From: Clostridiaceae bacterium
GTDB lineage: Bacteria > Bacillota > Clostridia > Peptostreptococcales > Peptostreptococcaceae
NCBI GenBank assembly: GCA_902362365.1
Contig: CABIVQ010000002.1
Location: 1-64,000, forward strand
Direction of reading: 5' to 3'
DNA: 64,000 bases
Every line of letters begins with the position of its first letter. Positions within the stretch are counted from its first letter, which is position 1. A program made the translations under genes and the position numbers. Below are positions 46,484 to 57,402 of this stretch, in pieces. The notes beneath the pieces are model-generated. The model was not told the DNA's origin, did not search any database, and was given only the letters and a program-made list of their open reading frames with translations.

Positions 46484-47644
46484 TTATTTCTTCTTAAACA
46501 TATCTTCTATTTTTTGTCCGAATGTCCTCTTCTTTTCATGAACTTCATCTCCAGACTCTTTAGCTAACTCTCTTAATAATTCTTTTTGTCTATCAGTTAA
46601 ATGTTTAGGTGTTTCAACTACTACCTTAACATATTGATCTCCTCTTGAATTACCTCTAAGTTTTTGTATACCCTTTTCTCTTAGTCTAAACACTGTTCCA
46701 GTTTGAGTTCCAGCAGGTACATTATATGATACCTTTCCATCTAATGTAGGCACTTCTATTTCTCCACCTAAAGCAACCTGACTGAATGATACTGGCATTT
46801 CTAAGTATACATCATATCCTTCTCTTGTGAATAATGAATGTTTCTTAATATTTACAACTATATAAAGGTCTCCTCTTGGGCCACCTTTCGATCCAATTTC
46901 ACCTTGACCAGAAAGCTTAATCATTTGACCATCATCTATACCAGCAGGTATATCTACTTCGATAGTTTTAACTTTTCTAGTACTTCCTGTCCCATGACAT
47001 TTATTACATGGTGATTCTATAATTTCTCCCTCTCCATGGCATTCGCTACATGTTCTAGAGCTTGCTATGTTACCAAAAGGAGTTCTTTGAACAGTTCTAA
47101 CTTCTCCACTACCATTACATGTTGGACAAGTTTTCTTAGATGTACCTGGTTTTGCACCAGATCCATGACATTCATTACACTCTTCACTTCTATTTATCTT
47201 TATTGAAACTTTCTTACCAAAAGCAGCTTCTTCAAAATCTATAGTTACATTTTGTCTTATATCAGCTCCACGTTCAGGACCTCTTCTTCTTTGACGGCTT
47301 GAGCCTCCAAATCCACCTCCGAACATATCTCCAAATATATCTCCGAATATGTCTTCGAATCCTCCAGCTCCCCCTGAGAAGCCTCCAAATCCTTGACCAC
47401 CAAATCCGCCTTGTCCATTTACACCTTCATGACCAAATTGATCGTAAGTTCTTCTTTTATTTTCATCTGATAGAACTTCGTAAGCTTCATTTATTTCTTT
47501 AAACTTTTCTTCTGCTTCTTTATTATCAGGGTTTCTATCTGGATGATATTGCATTGCTAATTTTCTATAAGCTTTTTTTATTTCTTTCTCATCAGCACTC
47601 TTACCTACACCCAGTACCTCATAGTAGTCTCTTTTAGTACTCAA
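46484..47644 (-). CDS. dnaJ: chaperone DnaJ
   Basis: A type I J protein of about 386 residues. J domain with the H-P-D tripeptide (Y-H-P-D-R-N), Gly/Phe-rich region, four C-x2-C-x-G-x-G zinc repeats (two clusters), and the substrate-binding C-terminal domains. I choose TTG 47644 ([11 protein letters not shown]), which has AAAGGTGG 8 bases upstream; GTG 47656 overlaps that SD. Separated from dnaK by a hairpin. Confidence 0.96.
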   Translation of the reverse strand: MSTKRDYYEVLGVGKSADEKEIKKAYRKLAMQYHPDRNPDNKEAEEKFKEINEAYEVLSDENKRRTYDQFGHEGVNGQGGFGGQGFGGFSGGAGGFEDIFGDIFGDMFGGGFGGSSRQRRRGPERGADIRQNVTIDFEEAAFGKKVSIKINRSEECNECHGSGAKPGTSKKTCPTCNGSGEVRTVQRTPFGNIASSRTCSECHGEGEIIESPCNKCHGTGSTRKVKTIEVDIPAGIDDGQMIKLSGQGEIGSKGGPRGDLYIVVNIKKHSLFTREGYDVYLEMPVSFSQVALGGEIEVPTLDGKVSYNVPAGTQTGTVFRLREKGIQKLRGNSRGDQYVKVVVETPKHLTDRQKELLRELAKESGDEVHEKKRTFGQKIEDMFKKK

Positions 47645-47669
47645 GTTTGTCACCACCTTTATCTTACAA

Positions 47670-47709
47670 AATAATAGCTTGTAGAATATTAAAACTACAA
47701 GCTATTATT
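47670..47709 (-). terminator. hairpin between dnaK and dnaJ
   Basis: A perfect 15-bp inverted repeat, 47670-47684 (AATAATAGCTTGTAG) with 47695-47709. The minus-strand tail is only moderately T-rich, so it may be a partial terminator or a processing site. Confidence 0.6.
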
Positions 47710-47770
47710 CTTTATATTTAACAGATTTAACATTCTATTTTATTATATAAAATTACTCTGTTTTTGTAAC

Positions 47771-49606
47771 CTATTTTTCGTCATTTACTTCTGTAAAGTC
47801 AGCATCTACAACATTATCATCTTGTGGCTCTTCTTGAGCTCCACCTTGAGCTTGTTGTTCTTGAGCTGCAGCTTGATACATTTGTTCAGATATTTTTTGG
47901 AATCTGTTCATTACTTCATCCATAGCTTTTCTTATTTCTTCAGCTGTAGCATCTTCTCTATCTTTTACAGCTTTTAAATCAGCTATTGCAGCTTCAACGT
48001 TAGCTTTATCATCTGCACTTATTTTATCAGCAACTTCACCTAAAGTTTTTTCAGTTTGATATATAGTTGACTCAGCTTGATTTAATGCTTCTATTTTATC
48101 TTTCTTTTGCTTATCAGCTTCAGCATTCATTTCAGCTTCTTTTACTTTTCTTTCTATTTCTTCTTCACTTAAGTTAGTTCCAGAAGTTATAGTTACTTTT
48201 TGTTCTTTTCCAGTTCCTAAATCTTTAGCAGTAACGTGAACTATACCATTAGCATCTATATCAAAAGTAACTTCTATTTGAGGTATTCCTCTTTGTGCTG
48301 GTGGTATATCAGTTAATTGGAATCTACCTAAAGTAGTATTGTCGTAAGCCATACTTCTTTCACCTTGAAGAACATGTATATCAACAGCAGTTTGGTTATC
48401 TTGAGCAGTTGAGAATACTTGAGACTTCTTAGTTGGTATAGTTGTATTTCTTTCTATTATTTTAGTAAATACATTACCTAAAGTTTCTATACCTAATGAT
48501 AATGGAGTTACGTCTAATAATAATAAGTCGTTAACTTCACCAGTTAAAACACCTGCTTGTATAGCCGCTCCAGCAGCAACACATTCATCTGGATTTATAC
48601 CTTTGTGAGGTTCTTTTCCTATGAACTTTTTAACAGCTTCTTGAACAGCTGGTATTCTTGTAGATCCACCTACTAATAATACATCATCTATATCAGATGT
48701 AGATAATCCTGCATCTTGTAAAGCTCTCTTAGTTGGTTCCATAGTTTTTTCAACTAAATGAGCAGTTAATTCATCAAATTTAGCTCTAGTTAAATCTATA
48801 TTTAAGTGTTTTGGTCCTTCAGCAGTAGCTGTTATGAATGGTAAGTTTATATTTGAGCTCATTGTTGAAGATAATTCTTTTTTAGCTTTTTCAGCAGCTT
48901 CTTTTAATCTTTGAAGAGCCATTTTATCATTTCTTAAATCTACACCTTCAGCTTTTTTGAACTCATCAGCTAAATAATCTATTATAACTTGGTCAAAGTC
49001 ATCTCCACCTAATCTGTTGTTACCAGCAGTAGCTAAAACTTCGAAAGTACCATCTCCTATTTCAAGTATAGATACGTCGAAAGTACCTCCACCTAAGTCA
49101 AATACTAATATTTTCTTTTCTTGATCTAATTTATCCATTCCATAAGCAAGAGCTGCAGCAGTTGGTTCATTTATTATTCTCTTAACATCAAGACCTGCTA
49201 TTCTACCAGCATCTTTAGTTGCTTGTCTTTGAGCATCTGTAAAGTAAGCTGGAACTGTTATAACAGCTTCAGTTACAGATTGACCTAAATAACTTTCAGC
49301 GTCTGCTTTTAATTTTTGTAGTATTATAGCTGATATTTCTTGTGGAGTATATCCTTTACCATCTATATCAACTTTGTAATCTGTTCCCATATGAGTTTTT
49401 ATTGATATTACAGTTTTATCTGCATTTGTAACTGCTTGTCTTTTAGCAGGTTCACCTACTATTCTTTCTCCATCCTTAGTGAAAGCTACTACTGATGGAG
49501 TAGTTCTCATACCTTCTGTATTTGCTATTATTTGTGGTTCTCCACCTTCTAAAACAGCAACACAAGAGTTAGTTGTTCCTAAATCTATTCCTATTACTTT
49601 TCCCAT
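47771..49606 (-). CDS. dnaK: chaperone DnaK (Hsp70)
   Basis: A 611-residue Hsp70. N-terminal ATPase with G-I-D-L-G-T-T-N-S and [11 protein letters not shown], a substrate-binding domain, and a helical lid ending in a Gln/Glu-rich tail and the acidic E-V-N-D-E-K. SD AAGGAGG. In the hrcA-grpE-dnaK order. Confidence 0.98.
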   Translation of the reverse strand: MGKVIGIDLGTTNSCVAVLEGGEPQIIANTEGMRTTPSVVAFTKDGERIVGEPAKRQAVTNADKTVISIKTHMGTDYKVDIDGKGYTPQEISAIILQKLKADAESYLGQSVTEAVITVPAYFTDAQRQATKDAGRIAGLDVKRIINEPTAAALAYGMDKLDQEKKILVFDLGGGTFDVSILEIGDGTFEVLATAGNNRLGGDDFDQVIIDYLADEFKKAEGVDLRNDKMALQRLKEAAEKAKKELSSTMSSNINLPFITATAEGPKHLNIDLTRAKFDELTAHLVEKTMEPTKRALQDAGLSTSDIDDVLLVGGSTRIPAVQEAVKKFIGKEPHKGINPDECVAAGAAIQAGVLTGEVNDLLLLDVTPLSLGIETLGNVFTKIIERNTTIPTKKSQVFSTAQDNQTAVDIHVLQGERSMAYDNTTLGRFQLTDIPPAQRGIPQIEVTFDIDANGIVHVTAKDLGTGKEQKVTITSGTNLSEEEIERKVKEAEMNAEADKQKKDKIEALNQAESTIYQTEKTLGEVADKISADDKANVEAAIADLKAVKDREDATAEEIRKAMDEVMNRFQKISEQMYQAAAQEQQAQGGAQEEPQDDNVVDADFTEVNDEK

Positions 49607-49676
49607 GATTCATGTCCTCCTTGAGTAATTTATTATCATTTTATTATTTTAAATTTTATTTTTAGTTAATTTATTA

Positions 49677-50246
49677 TTAGCAAGAAACTTTAACCATTGT
49701 TGGTCTTATTACTTTAGTTCCTAGCTTATATCCTTTTTGAAGTACCATTATTACTTTATTAGCTTCAACTCCATCTACACTTTCTTGCATAACTGCTAAA
49801 TGTAGGTTCGGATCAAAGTCAGCATTTTCAGCTTCAATCTCTTCTACGCCAAATTTACTTAAAGTATCTTTAAGTTGTTTTTGAACAAGACTTATACCTT
49901 CGTATAATTTATCTTCTTTGTTATCACAAGCCTCTACTGCTCTTTCCATACTATCAATAACTGGTATTAACTCAGTTATTATTTTTTCATTTGCAAATAC
50001 TCCAATTGTTTCTTTTTCTTGATTAGTTCTTCTTATATAATTTGAGTATTCTGCTTGTAGTCTTTGATACTTATCTTTTTCTTGTGCTAATTCTTCTTTC
50101 ATTTTTTCTTCCTCTAACCTCAAGTTTATGTCTACAACATTATCATCTTGGTTAGTTTCAGTTGATTCTTCAGCATTTACTTCTTGAGATTCTATCTCTT
50201 CGTTAACTGAAGTATCCTTTTCATCTTGATGAATATTTTTTTCCAA
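49677..50246 (-). CDS. grpE: nucleotide exchange factor GrpE
   Basis: A 189-residue DnaK cofactor. Acidic N terminus, coiled coil (E-K-D-K-Y-Q-R-L-Q-A-E-Y-S-N-Y-I-R-R), and a beta domain ending G-Y-K-L-G-T-K-V-I-R-P-T-M-V-K-V. The start is TTG 50246 after GAGGGGTG, 10 bases upstream. Lies 19 bases after hrcA. Confidence 0.96.
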   Translation of the reverse strand: MEKNIHQDEKDTSVNEEIESQEVNAEESTETNQDDNVVDINLRLEEEKMKEELAQEKDKYQRLQAEYSNYIRRTNQEKETIGVFANEKIITELIPVIDSMERAVEACDNKEDKLYEGISLVQKQLKDTLSKFGVEEIEAENADFDPNLHLAVMQESVDGVEANKVIMVLQKGYKLGTKVIRPTMVKVSC

Positions 50247-50265
50247 GATACTGCACCCCTCAATT

Positions 50266-51288
50266 TTATTTTTTATTATTAATCAGTAAGTTTATATAAC
50301 TTATTATAGAATATATTCTAGAATAGTCCATTCTAGTAGGTCCTATAAAACTTATACGTCCTACTGAGTTTTCATCTACCTTGTATGTTGCTGTAACTAC
50401 ACTATATTCTTGAGCAGCCTTTACATCATTATCACTACCAATAATTATATTAGCATTTTCCTTTAATATTCCCTTAGATTTAGTCATCTTAGTTATATTT
50501 TCTTTTTCTTCTATCATATTAAAGAACGATCTAGCTTTTAATACATCATTAAATTCTGGATAGCTAAATATATTAGTTGCTCCACTTAAAGACATTGATA
50601 ACTCTTCATTTGATAAGTTTGAGTTTAGAGCATTTACAAGTTGATCTATTAAATTAGAACATTCTCCTATTTCATGCTTTATAAAAGCTACAAACTTATT
50701 ATCTAAATGAGTTATAGTTTTACCACCAAGCTTTTTAGTTAGATTGTCAGATATGATATTTAGCTTAGCTTGTTCTAAGTAAATCTTAGTAGGGATAGTT
50801 TCTTTTTTAATATCACCTTTATCAGTAACAACTATTAGCAAGATATTATTTTCATTCATACTCACTAGCTGTATATGCTTTATAGTACTGTAGTTTACTA
50901 AATTTTTAGCAATACCTACAGTTGTATAATTAGTCAGCTCTGATAGTAACTTTGAAGTTTCATGAATAAGACTTTGAATATGATTAATATTATTTTGAAC
51001 ACATTTTTCAATCATGATCTTATCTGACTCATTCAATTCACTAGTTGCCATAAGTGCATCTACATACAACTTATAACCTTTTTCTGTTGGTACCCTACCA
51101 GCAGATGTGTGAGGTTGGATTAAATATCCTAGTTCTTCTAGATCAGCCATTTCATTTCTTATAGTCGCTGCACTTACGCCTAGATTATATTTCTTAGATA
51201 TAGTTCTAGATCCTACAGCTTCTGCTGTATCTATGTAGTCTTTAATTATAGCTTTAAGGATATTGAGTTTCCTTTCATTTAATTCCAT
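50266..51288 (-). CDS. hrcA: heat-inducible repressor HrcA
   Basis: A 340-residue repressor of class I heat-shock genes. N-terminal winged helix (T-A-E-A-V-G-S-R-T-I-S-K-K-Y-N-L-G), GAF-like middle and C-terminal part. ATG 51288 has GGGAGGTG in front; the earlier frame would run through the CIRCE box. GroEL-dependent binding to CIRCE is established for the family, and a CIRCE lies 17 bases upstream of this start, so it is autoregulated. Confidence 0.97.
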   Translation of the reverse strand: MELNERKLNILKAIIKDYIDTAEAVGSRTISKKYNLGVSAATIRNEMADLEELGYLIQPHTSAGRVPTEKGYKLYVDALMATSELNESDKIMIEKCVQNNINHIQSLIHETSKLLSELTNYTTVGIAKNLVNYSTIKHIQLVSMNENNILLIVVTDKGDIKKETIPTKIYLEQAKLNIISDNLTKKLGGKTITHLDNKFVAFIKHEIGECSNLIDQLVNALNSNLSNEELSMSLSGATNIFSYPEFNDVLKARSFFNMIEEKENITKMTKSKGILKENANIIIGSDNDVKAAQEYSVVTATYKVDENSVGRISFIGPTRMDYSRIYSIISYINLLINNKK

Positions 51289-51305
51289 CTTGCACCTCCC
51301 TGCTG

Positions 51306-51332
51306 TTAGCACTCATTCTATTCGAGTGCTAA
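51306..51332 (-). promoter_or_regulatory. CIRCE operator (HrcA binding site)
   Basis: TTAGCACTC (51306-51314), 9-base spacer, GAGTGCTAA (51324-51332): a perfect match to the CIRCE consensus, just downstream of the -10 box. Confidence 0.98.
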
Positions 51333-51347
51333 AAAGATTATATTTAT

Positions 51348-51376
51348 TTTATATCACTATAAATTTATTTTGTCAA
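51348..51376 (-). promoter_or_regulatory. sigmaA promoter of hrcA-grpE-dnaK
   Basis: Minus strand: TTGACA (51376-51371), 17 bases, TATAAA (51353-51348). The CIRCE sits from about +8, so HrcA should block initiation. Confidence 0.88.
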
Positions 51377-51387
51377 CACTTTTACTA

Positions 51388-52521
51388 TTAATTCATAAAT
51401 TCTATAAAAACTGTATTTGATATTTCTCTTCCTTTTTGTGTTAATGCCATGTTTCCTTCACTTAATTGAATTAAATTCTTCTCACTTAAATCTTTTATTT
51501 GCTTATGATACTTTTCTAAAAAATCTATATTAAATTGTTTTTTAAAATCATCAAAACTTATTCCTTCATTCATTCTAAGTCCCATAAATATCTTTTCTTC
51601 TATTTTATCTTCGGTATTAAGAATTTCTTTGCTCTCTATTGGTCTTTCATTTTTCAGCAATGATTTATGATATTCATTTAAATCACATAAGTTTCCATAT
51701 CGAGTATTCTTTATATATCCCGATGCCCCTGGACCAAGGCCAATATAATGTCCACATTTCCAGTAAAGTTTATTATGCTCACATTCAAAACCATTCTTTG
51801 AATAATTAGAAATTTCATATTGCTTATATCCTTTAGACTTTAAATAGTTTATTGTATACTCATACATATCAATATCTGTATCCTCATCCATAAGTCTAAA
51901 TTCTTTTCTTTCATACATATTATAAAGCTCTGTACCTTCTTCTAATATTAAAGAGTATGCTGATATATGAGTTGGATTTAAATCTGTTATTTTTTCTAAA
52001 CTTTCTTTCCAGTCATCAAAACTTTGATTCGGAAGGCTGTACATCAGATCAACATTAATATTATCAAATCCAATCTTTAAAGCTTCTTTATAATTTTTCT
52101 CAAACTCTTCATAAGTATGTATTCTACCTATATATTCTAAGTGATTATTTTGGGTAGCTTGCAGACCTATACTTAATCTATTAATACCTGCATCTTTCAT
52201 ATCTTGTAATTTTTCTAATTTCAATGTTCCTGGATTGCATTCAATAGTAATTTCCGCATCCTTTTTTATATTAAAGTTATCATTTATGCACTTAAATATG
52301 TATTTAATTTCATCTCCACTTAATATACTTGGAGTCCCTCCTCCTAAAAAGATACTCGTTATTTCTTCATTTTCATCTATTTCACTTTTATATAATTCCA
52401 TTTCTTTTTTTAAGTCTTCTAAATATGTATTTTTTGAAATTCTATCTACTTTAAAGGAGTTAAAATCACAGTAGTTGCATTTTTTCACGCAAAAAGGAAC
52501 GTGTATATATAACCCAAACAT
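51388..52521 (-). CDS. hemW: heme chaperone HemW (radical SAM)
   Basis: A 377-residue radical SAM protein once called oxygen-independent coproporphyrinogen oxidase; HemW members transfer heme. Cluster motif C-V-K-K-C-N-Y-C-D-F near the start lacks the extra Cys of true HemN. G-G-G-T-P-S and S-I-G-L-Q-A-T follow. I use ATG 52521 (M-F-G-L-Y-I-H-V-P-F-C) with AGGTGA upstream; ATG 52539 lacks an SD. It precedes hrcA, as in many Firmicutes. Confidence 0.92.
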   Translation of the reverse strand: MFGLYIHVPFCVKKCNYCDFNSFKVDRISKNTYLEDLKKEMELYKSEIDENEEITSIFLGGGTPSILSGDEIKYIFKCINDNFNIKKDAEITIECNPGTLKLEKLQDMKDAGINRLSIGLQATQNNHLEYIGRIHTYEEFEKNYKEALKIGFDNINVDLMYSLPNQSFDDWKESLEKITDLNPTHISAYSLILEEGTELYNMYERKEFRLMDEDTDIDMYEYTINYLKSKGYKQYEISNYSKNGFECEHNKLYWKCGHYIGLGPGASGYIKNTRYGNLCDLNEYHKSLLKNERPIESKEILNTEDKIEEKIFMGLRMNEGISFDDFKKQFNIDFLEKYHKQIKDLSEKNLIQLSEGNMALTQKGREISNTVFIEFMN

Positions 52522-52726
52522 TAGTTCACCTACTTTCATCTTTATTAATTTTTTAATATTATTATAAAGTTTACTTTACTCTATAATTTACCATATTTTT
52601 CGCAATCTTATCTCCCTCAATTTAAAAAAGACCAAATTATAAGTATAAAAGTATTATATACAAAACTTATAGTTTAGCCTTTTATTTATTTTTACCCAAA
52701 TAGGTTAATTCTAATATCAATTTAAT

Positions 52727-54060
52727 TTAGTTATCATTCTTTTTAGACATGTAGTTATATACAGGTAAACCTATTAGAGTTATTATTATATCTCCTAAGG
52801 CTATTAAAGTCGCAGTTAGTAATTGATTAACTATAACAAATAATCCACCAATTATCGCTATCAATGGAATAACAGGATATAATGGTACCTTATATGGTCT
52901 ATCTAAATTTGGGCTATCTTTTCTAAGTTTTATCACACCTATAAATGTAAGTATATAAAATACCTATACCATAAATACAGTTAAGTCAGTTAATAAGTTA
53001 AATTGTCCAGATAAAGCATATATGCATGCAAGTATGGCTACTAACCATGTTGCATTTATAGGTGATCCTCCTGAATTAACCTTTGATAAAGCGTCACTAC
53101 CAGGAATAATCTTTTACTTAGATAATGTATAAGGAATTCTTGGCTCTGTTAAAAGATATCCATTTAAAGTTACAGATACTGATATTAGCATTCCTATAGT
53201 TATTGTTTTACCTCCAATATCTCCAAACAATCTAGTAGCAACTAATGTGGCCGGAGATGTTACTAAAGCTAATTCTGAAGCACTTGCTACTCTTAAGTAA
53301 GCTAATTTTATAATTATATATACTGCCATTACAGTGGATAATCCTCCGACTATTGCTGTTGGCACAAATCTTTACCTGGATTTTTCATTTCACCTGCTAT
53401 TGCTCCAACATTTATCCATCATATGCGAATAGCGTTGCAATTAACACATTACATAATGCTGTACTTGTACTAATTCCTGTTCCTACCATAGGTGTAAAAG
53501 GACTAACTTCACTTCTTCCTTTTACAAATCCAAATATTATTATTAAAATTAATGGTACCAATTTACCAATAGTCGCTATATTTTGTATAGTACCTCCAAA
53601 AGATGAACCAATATTATTTAAAGCAGCTAGTAGTATTATTACACCTAATGCTATTATAAAAACTATTGTCATATTAGTGGCTGTATAGCCAAGAAGTTCT
53701 GCACATTGCTGCACAAAAATTACAGCTAGTACAGCTGAAGTACCTGGGAAAATAATACAATTTGCATCCGACCTGTTAAAAATCCTAATTTTTTACCCTA
53801 TATTTCCTCTATATATACCATCATACCACCAGTTCTAGTTATAGCTGCTGATACTTCTGCAGCTGTAAGTCCAGCCATAATGGTTATAAATCCACCTAAA
53901 ATCCAAGCTATTATTCCTAATCCAGAAGCACCATTCGTTGTTGCATAGATAGCTTGTGGTTTAAAGAAAACACCAGAACCAATTACTAAGTCTATAACTG
54001 TAGATAGTGCAGTTCCCAAACCTAGAGTTTTCTTAAATTCATTACCATAAGTTGCCTCAT
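52727..54060 (-). pseudogene. decayed APC-family amino-acid permease
   Basis: Four fragments in N-to-C order (54019-53798, 53714-53412, 53365-53114, 52936-52727) together rebuild one permease of the SteT/LAT type, with V-I-G-S-G-V-F-F-K-P, L-F-A-Y-D-G, E-P-R-I-P-Y and L-D-R-P-Y-K-V-P-L-Y-P. Breaks seen: in-frame stops near 53798, 53112 and 52967; a 1-base loss in the stretch before G-T-S-A-V; a 4-base loss after Y-D-G (near 53414); a 2-base gain near 53367; and no start codon before N-E-F-K-K-T-L-G. Stops and mixed indels show real decay rather than homopolymer error. Confidence 0.92.
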
Positions 54061-54153
54061 TACCAAATTTAATAAAAATTATATATTTTTACATATTTAG
54101 TATTACCAGCTTTACCTTAATTATTAAACTTAATAATTTAAACTTATATACTA

Positions 54154-54195
54154 AAAAAGATGTATAAAATTCAAAGAATCCTATACATCTTTTTA
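54154..54195 (-). terminator. terminator after lepA
   Basis: AAAAAGATGTATA (54155-54167) / TATACATCTTTTT (54183-54195), with A/T-runs on both sides. Confidence 0.85.
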
Positions 54196-54212
54196 TTTAT
54201 AATTATTTATAA

Positions 54213-56018
54213 TTAATCATCTAACTTTAGTACAGACATGAATGCCTTTTGTGGAACTTCTACAGATCCTATTTGTCTCATACGTTTCTTACCTTCTTTT
54301 TGCTTTTCAAGAAGTTTCTTCTTACGAGAAATATCTCCTCCGTAACATTTAGCAAGAACGTCTTTTCTAAGAGCACTTATAGTTTCTCTAGCGACTACTT
54401 TATTTCCAACTGCAGCTTGTATTGGAACAGCAAATTGATGTCTTGGTATTTCATTTTTTAACTTTTCACACATAGCTTTACCTCTAGGATACGCTCTACT
54501 TTCGTGAACAATGAAACTAAGTGCATCTACCTGTTCTTTATTTATTAATATATCAAGCTTAACAAGATTAGAAGGTACATATCCTTTTATTTCATAGTCT
54601 AATGAACCATATCCTCTTGTTCTTGATTTTAATGCATCAAAGAAATCATAAATTACTTCATTTAGTGGAAGATCGTAATGAAGCATAACTCTCTTTTCAT
54701 CTATATACTCCATATTTAACATGTTTCCACGTCTTTCTTGACATAATTCCATAACAACACCTACATAGTCTTTAGGAACAATTATATCACCTTTAGCTAT
54801 AGGTTCTTCTATCATTTTTATTTCAGACACCTCAGGTAAGTTCGCAGGGTTTTGAACCATTACGATTTCACCATCAGTTTTAGTAACCCTGTATATAACA
54901 GAAGGCGCAGTTGTAACTAGGTTAAGATCAAATTCTCTTTCTAATCTTTCTTGGATTATTTCTAAGTGAAGTAAACCTAAGAACCCACATCTAAAACCAA
55001 ATCCTAAAGCAGCAGACGTCTCAGATTCAAACTCAAGAGCTGCATCATTTACTTGCATTTTTTCAAGAGCATCTCTAACATTTTCATATTTCTCACCTTC
55101 ACCTGGATATATCCCACAGTAAACCATAGGAGTAGCTTTTTTGTATCCTGGTAATGGCTCTTCAGTAGGGTTATTTGCGTCAGTTATAGTATCCCCTACG
55201 TGACAACTTCTTATATCTTTTATACTTGCAGCAATATAACCAACATCTCCTGCTGCTAATTCATCAAGTTCTCTCTGACCAGGAGCCATAACACCAACTT
55301 CTGTTACTTCAAAAGTTTTGTTAGTGTTCATCATTTTTATTGTCATACCTTTTTTTACAGTACCTTCATAAACCCTAACATAAGCTACAACACCTTTGTA
55401 TGCATCATAGTATGAATCAAATATCAATGCTTTTAAAGGTGCTTCTTTATCACCTTGAGGAGCTGGTATATTTTTAACTATAGCTTCTAATACATCTTCT
55501 ATATTTAAACCACTTTTTGCAGAAATTAATGGAGCCTCGCTAGCATCAAGACCAATTATATCCTCTATTTCTGCTTTTATTTCATCTGGTCTAGCACTTG
55601 GTAAGTCTATTTTGTTTATTACCGGTAATATTTCTAAATCTTGATCTAATGCTAAATAAACATTAGCTAAAGTTTGAGCTTCGACACCTTGTGCTGCATC
55701 TACTACTAATAGAGCACCTTCACAAGCAGCCAAACTTCTTGATACCTCATAGTTAAAGTCTACGTGACCTGGAGTATCTATAAGATTTAAGAAATACTCA
55801 TTTCCATCCTTAGCTTTATAAACTAACCTTATATTTTGCAGCTTTATAGTGATTCCTCTTTCTCTTTCAAGATCCATGTTATCTAATAACTGATCCTTCA
55901 TTTCTCTATCACTAACAAGACCTGTTTTTTGTATTAATCTATCAGCTAAGGTAGACTTCCCGTGATCTATATGTGCTATTATACTAAAATTTCTAGTTCT
56001 ACTTTGTTTGTTGTCCAC
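54213..56018 (-). CDS. lepA: elongation factor 4 (LepA)
   Basis: A 601-residue translational GTPase that can back-translocate stalled ribosomes or assist initiation and assembly. G1 [10 protein letters not shown]3 D-T-P-G-H, G4 N-K-I-D, then EF-G-like domains and the LepA-specific C-terminal domain. Start GTG 56018 with AAGGAGG. It precedes spoIIP and gpr in reverse order along the chromosome, as in related Clostridia. Confidence 0.97.
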   Translation of the reverse strand: MDNKQSRTRNFSIIAHIDHGKSTLADRLIQKTGLVSDREMKDQLLDNMDLERERGITIKLQNIRLVYKAKDGNEYFLNLIDTPGHVDFNYEVSRSLAACEGALLVVDAAQGVEAQTLANVYLALDQDLEILPVINKIDLPSARPDEIKAEIEDIIGLDASEAPLISAKSGLNIEDVLEAIVKNIPAPQGDKEAPLKALIFDSYYDAYKGVVAYVRVYEGTVKKGMTIKMMNTNKTFEVTEVGVMAPGQRELDELAAGDVGYIAASIKDIRSCHVGDTITDANNPTEEPLPGYKKATPMVYCGIYPGEGEKYENVRDALEKMQVNDAALEFESETSAALGFGFRCGFLGLLHLEIIQERLEREFDLNLVTTAPSVIYRVTKTDGEIVMVQNPANLPEVSEIKMIEEPIAKGDIIVPKDYVGVVMELCQERRGNMLNMEYIDEKRVMLHYDLPLNEVIYDFFDALKSRTRGYGSLDYEIKGYVPSNLVKLDILINKEQVDALSFIVHESRAYPRGKAMCEKLKNEIPRHQFAVPIQAAVGNKVVARETISALRKDVLAKCYGGDISRKKKLLEKQKEGKKRMRQIGSVEVPQKAFMSVLKLDD

Positions 56019-56128
56019 CTTTATTCCTCCTTATTATTAATATCATAGCTTTTATTTTATAATATATCCGCATTTATGTAAATAAAAGTTATCTTATATT
56101 TTCTTAATATAAAATAAAATTTTATATT

Positions 56129-56163
56129 AAAATAAGACTTAGTATTGTTCTAAGTCTTATTTT
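56129..56163 (-). terminator. terminator after the small membrane protein gene
   Basis: AAAATAAGACTTAG (56129-56142) / CTAAGTCTTATTTT (56150-56163); T-rich on the minus strand. Confidence 0.85.
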
Positions 56164-56194
56164 GTTATTTATTTATATTTTTTGCAATATATAC

Positions 56195-56425
56195 TCATCT
56201 AAAACTTTCAATCTTACCTTGTATATATGGTTGTAACTCTTTTAATGATTTTATAGTCTTTTCTATATAAGTTTCATTTCCTAGCATAATATTAGCATTA
56301 GTATCAATAATTATTAGGCATATACTACAAGTTATAGACATTATTAGTATAAATATTATCCTATAAATAAATCTTCTTTTTCTTTTTTTATTTTTTCTTT
56401 CTATATTTTTTTCTAGACGACTCAT
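56195..56425 (-). CDS. small single-pass membrane protein, unknown
   Basis: A 76-residue protein. A strongly basic N terminus (R-K-N-K-K-R-K-R-R) is followed by one membrane helix at about 20-40, so the positive end should be inside and a short acidic/amphipathic tail outside. No family recognised. It lies 23 bases after spoIIP on the same strand and probably shares its transcript, so it may work in sporulation. Confidence 0.65.
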   Translation of the reverse strand: MSRLEKNIERKNKKRKRRFIYRIIFILIMSITCSICLIIIDTNANIMLGNETYIEKTIKSLKELQPYIQGKIESFR

Positions 56426-56448
56426 TCTAAACTCCTAAATAGTTATAT

Positions 56449-57390
56449 CTATTTAAAATATGAATCTAGTATATCTGCTATATACTTCGTACTAGCACTA
56501 GCTTCTTCTACACTTACTGCGTTACTTCCAACTTCAATTAATATACCATTTTTTGCCATATATTGATTATATCTACCGTAACTTTTCTTAACTACAGGTT
56601 TAGCTATTCCAGGGTATTTTTCATTAGCTAAATTTGTAAGATCTGTTGCTATTTTCATAACTTCATCTACATTCTGGTTTTTCATGCCTACTACAAAACA
56701 AATTTTAGCTACCTTTTCTCCATTTATAGTTGTTGTATAATTTTTATTTGTTTCTTCTGTTACATTTGTTGATGCATCTCTATGTAAGTCTATAGCAATA
56801 TCTACACTATTATAAGTAGACAGCATTGATTTTACTGTTTTTAAACTATTAGAGTATGAGTTATTATATGATGGATTATCATGTATCGTTGTATTATGTA
56901 CTACTCCCCATCCTTTATTAGTTAATTGTGTTGTAAGTAAATTCCCTATTTTTATTACTGAATTCTCCGGGTCATTTGAGTGATAATTTCCAGTAGGTGA
57001 ATTAGAGTATGTCTCACAACTATGTGTATGGTATATCAATAATCTTGGATTTGCACTTGTCACTCTAACATTGTCCTTGTATTCAGTTAAAAGTGATGCT
57101 TCACTTTCATTTTTTTCTTTGCTTTCGCTACTATTATCATTTGAATTTAAAGTAGGTATATTTTCTTCACCTATGTGTACCTTTATATAATCATCATCAT
57201 TATCATTTTTTTCATCATCATTATTTTTTGTACTCGCTGACTCTTTTTCTTCATTTGTATTAGTTTCTGGGTAAGAAGAATTTATTAGATATCTAAAAAA
57301 ATCTTCTTTATCCATAGCAAATGATGTTGTAGGCAAGATACAAATTAACACACAGGCTAATAATTTTGCCTTAATGCGTTTTTTTCCCAT
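56449..57390 (-). CDS. spoIIP: stage II sporulation protein P (amidase/endopeptidase)
   Basis: A 313-residue secreted or membrane-tethered peptidoglycan hydrolase of the SpoIID-P-M engulfment machine. N-terminal signal/anchor (to about 25), Asp/Asn/Glu-rich linker (about 30-100), then the amidase domain with H-T-H-S-C-E-T-Y and D-L-H-R-D-A and G-I-L-I-E-V-G-S-N. Normally expressed in the mother cell. It follows gpr by 12 bases. Confidence 0.93.
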   Translation of the reverse strand: MGKKRIKAKLLACVLICILPTTSFAMDKEDFFRYLINSSYPETNTNEEKESASTKNNDDEKNDNDDDYIKVHIGEENIPTLNSNDNSSESKEKNESEASLLTEYKDNVRVTSANPRLLIYHTHSCETYSNSPTGNYHSNDPENSVIKIGNLLTTQLTNKGWGVVHNTTIHDNPSYNNSYSNSLKTVKSMLSTYNSVDIAIDLHRDASTNVTEETNKNYTTTINGEKVAKICFVVGMKNQNVDEVMKIATDLTNLANEKYPGIAKPVVKKSYGRYNQYMAKNGILIEVGSNAVSVEEASASTKYIADILDSYFK

Positions 57391-57402
57391 TGTTTTTCCT
57401 CC

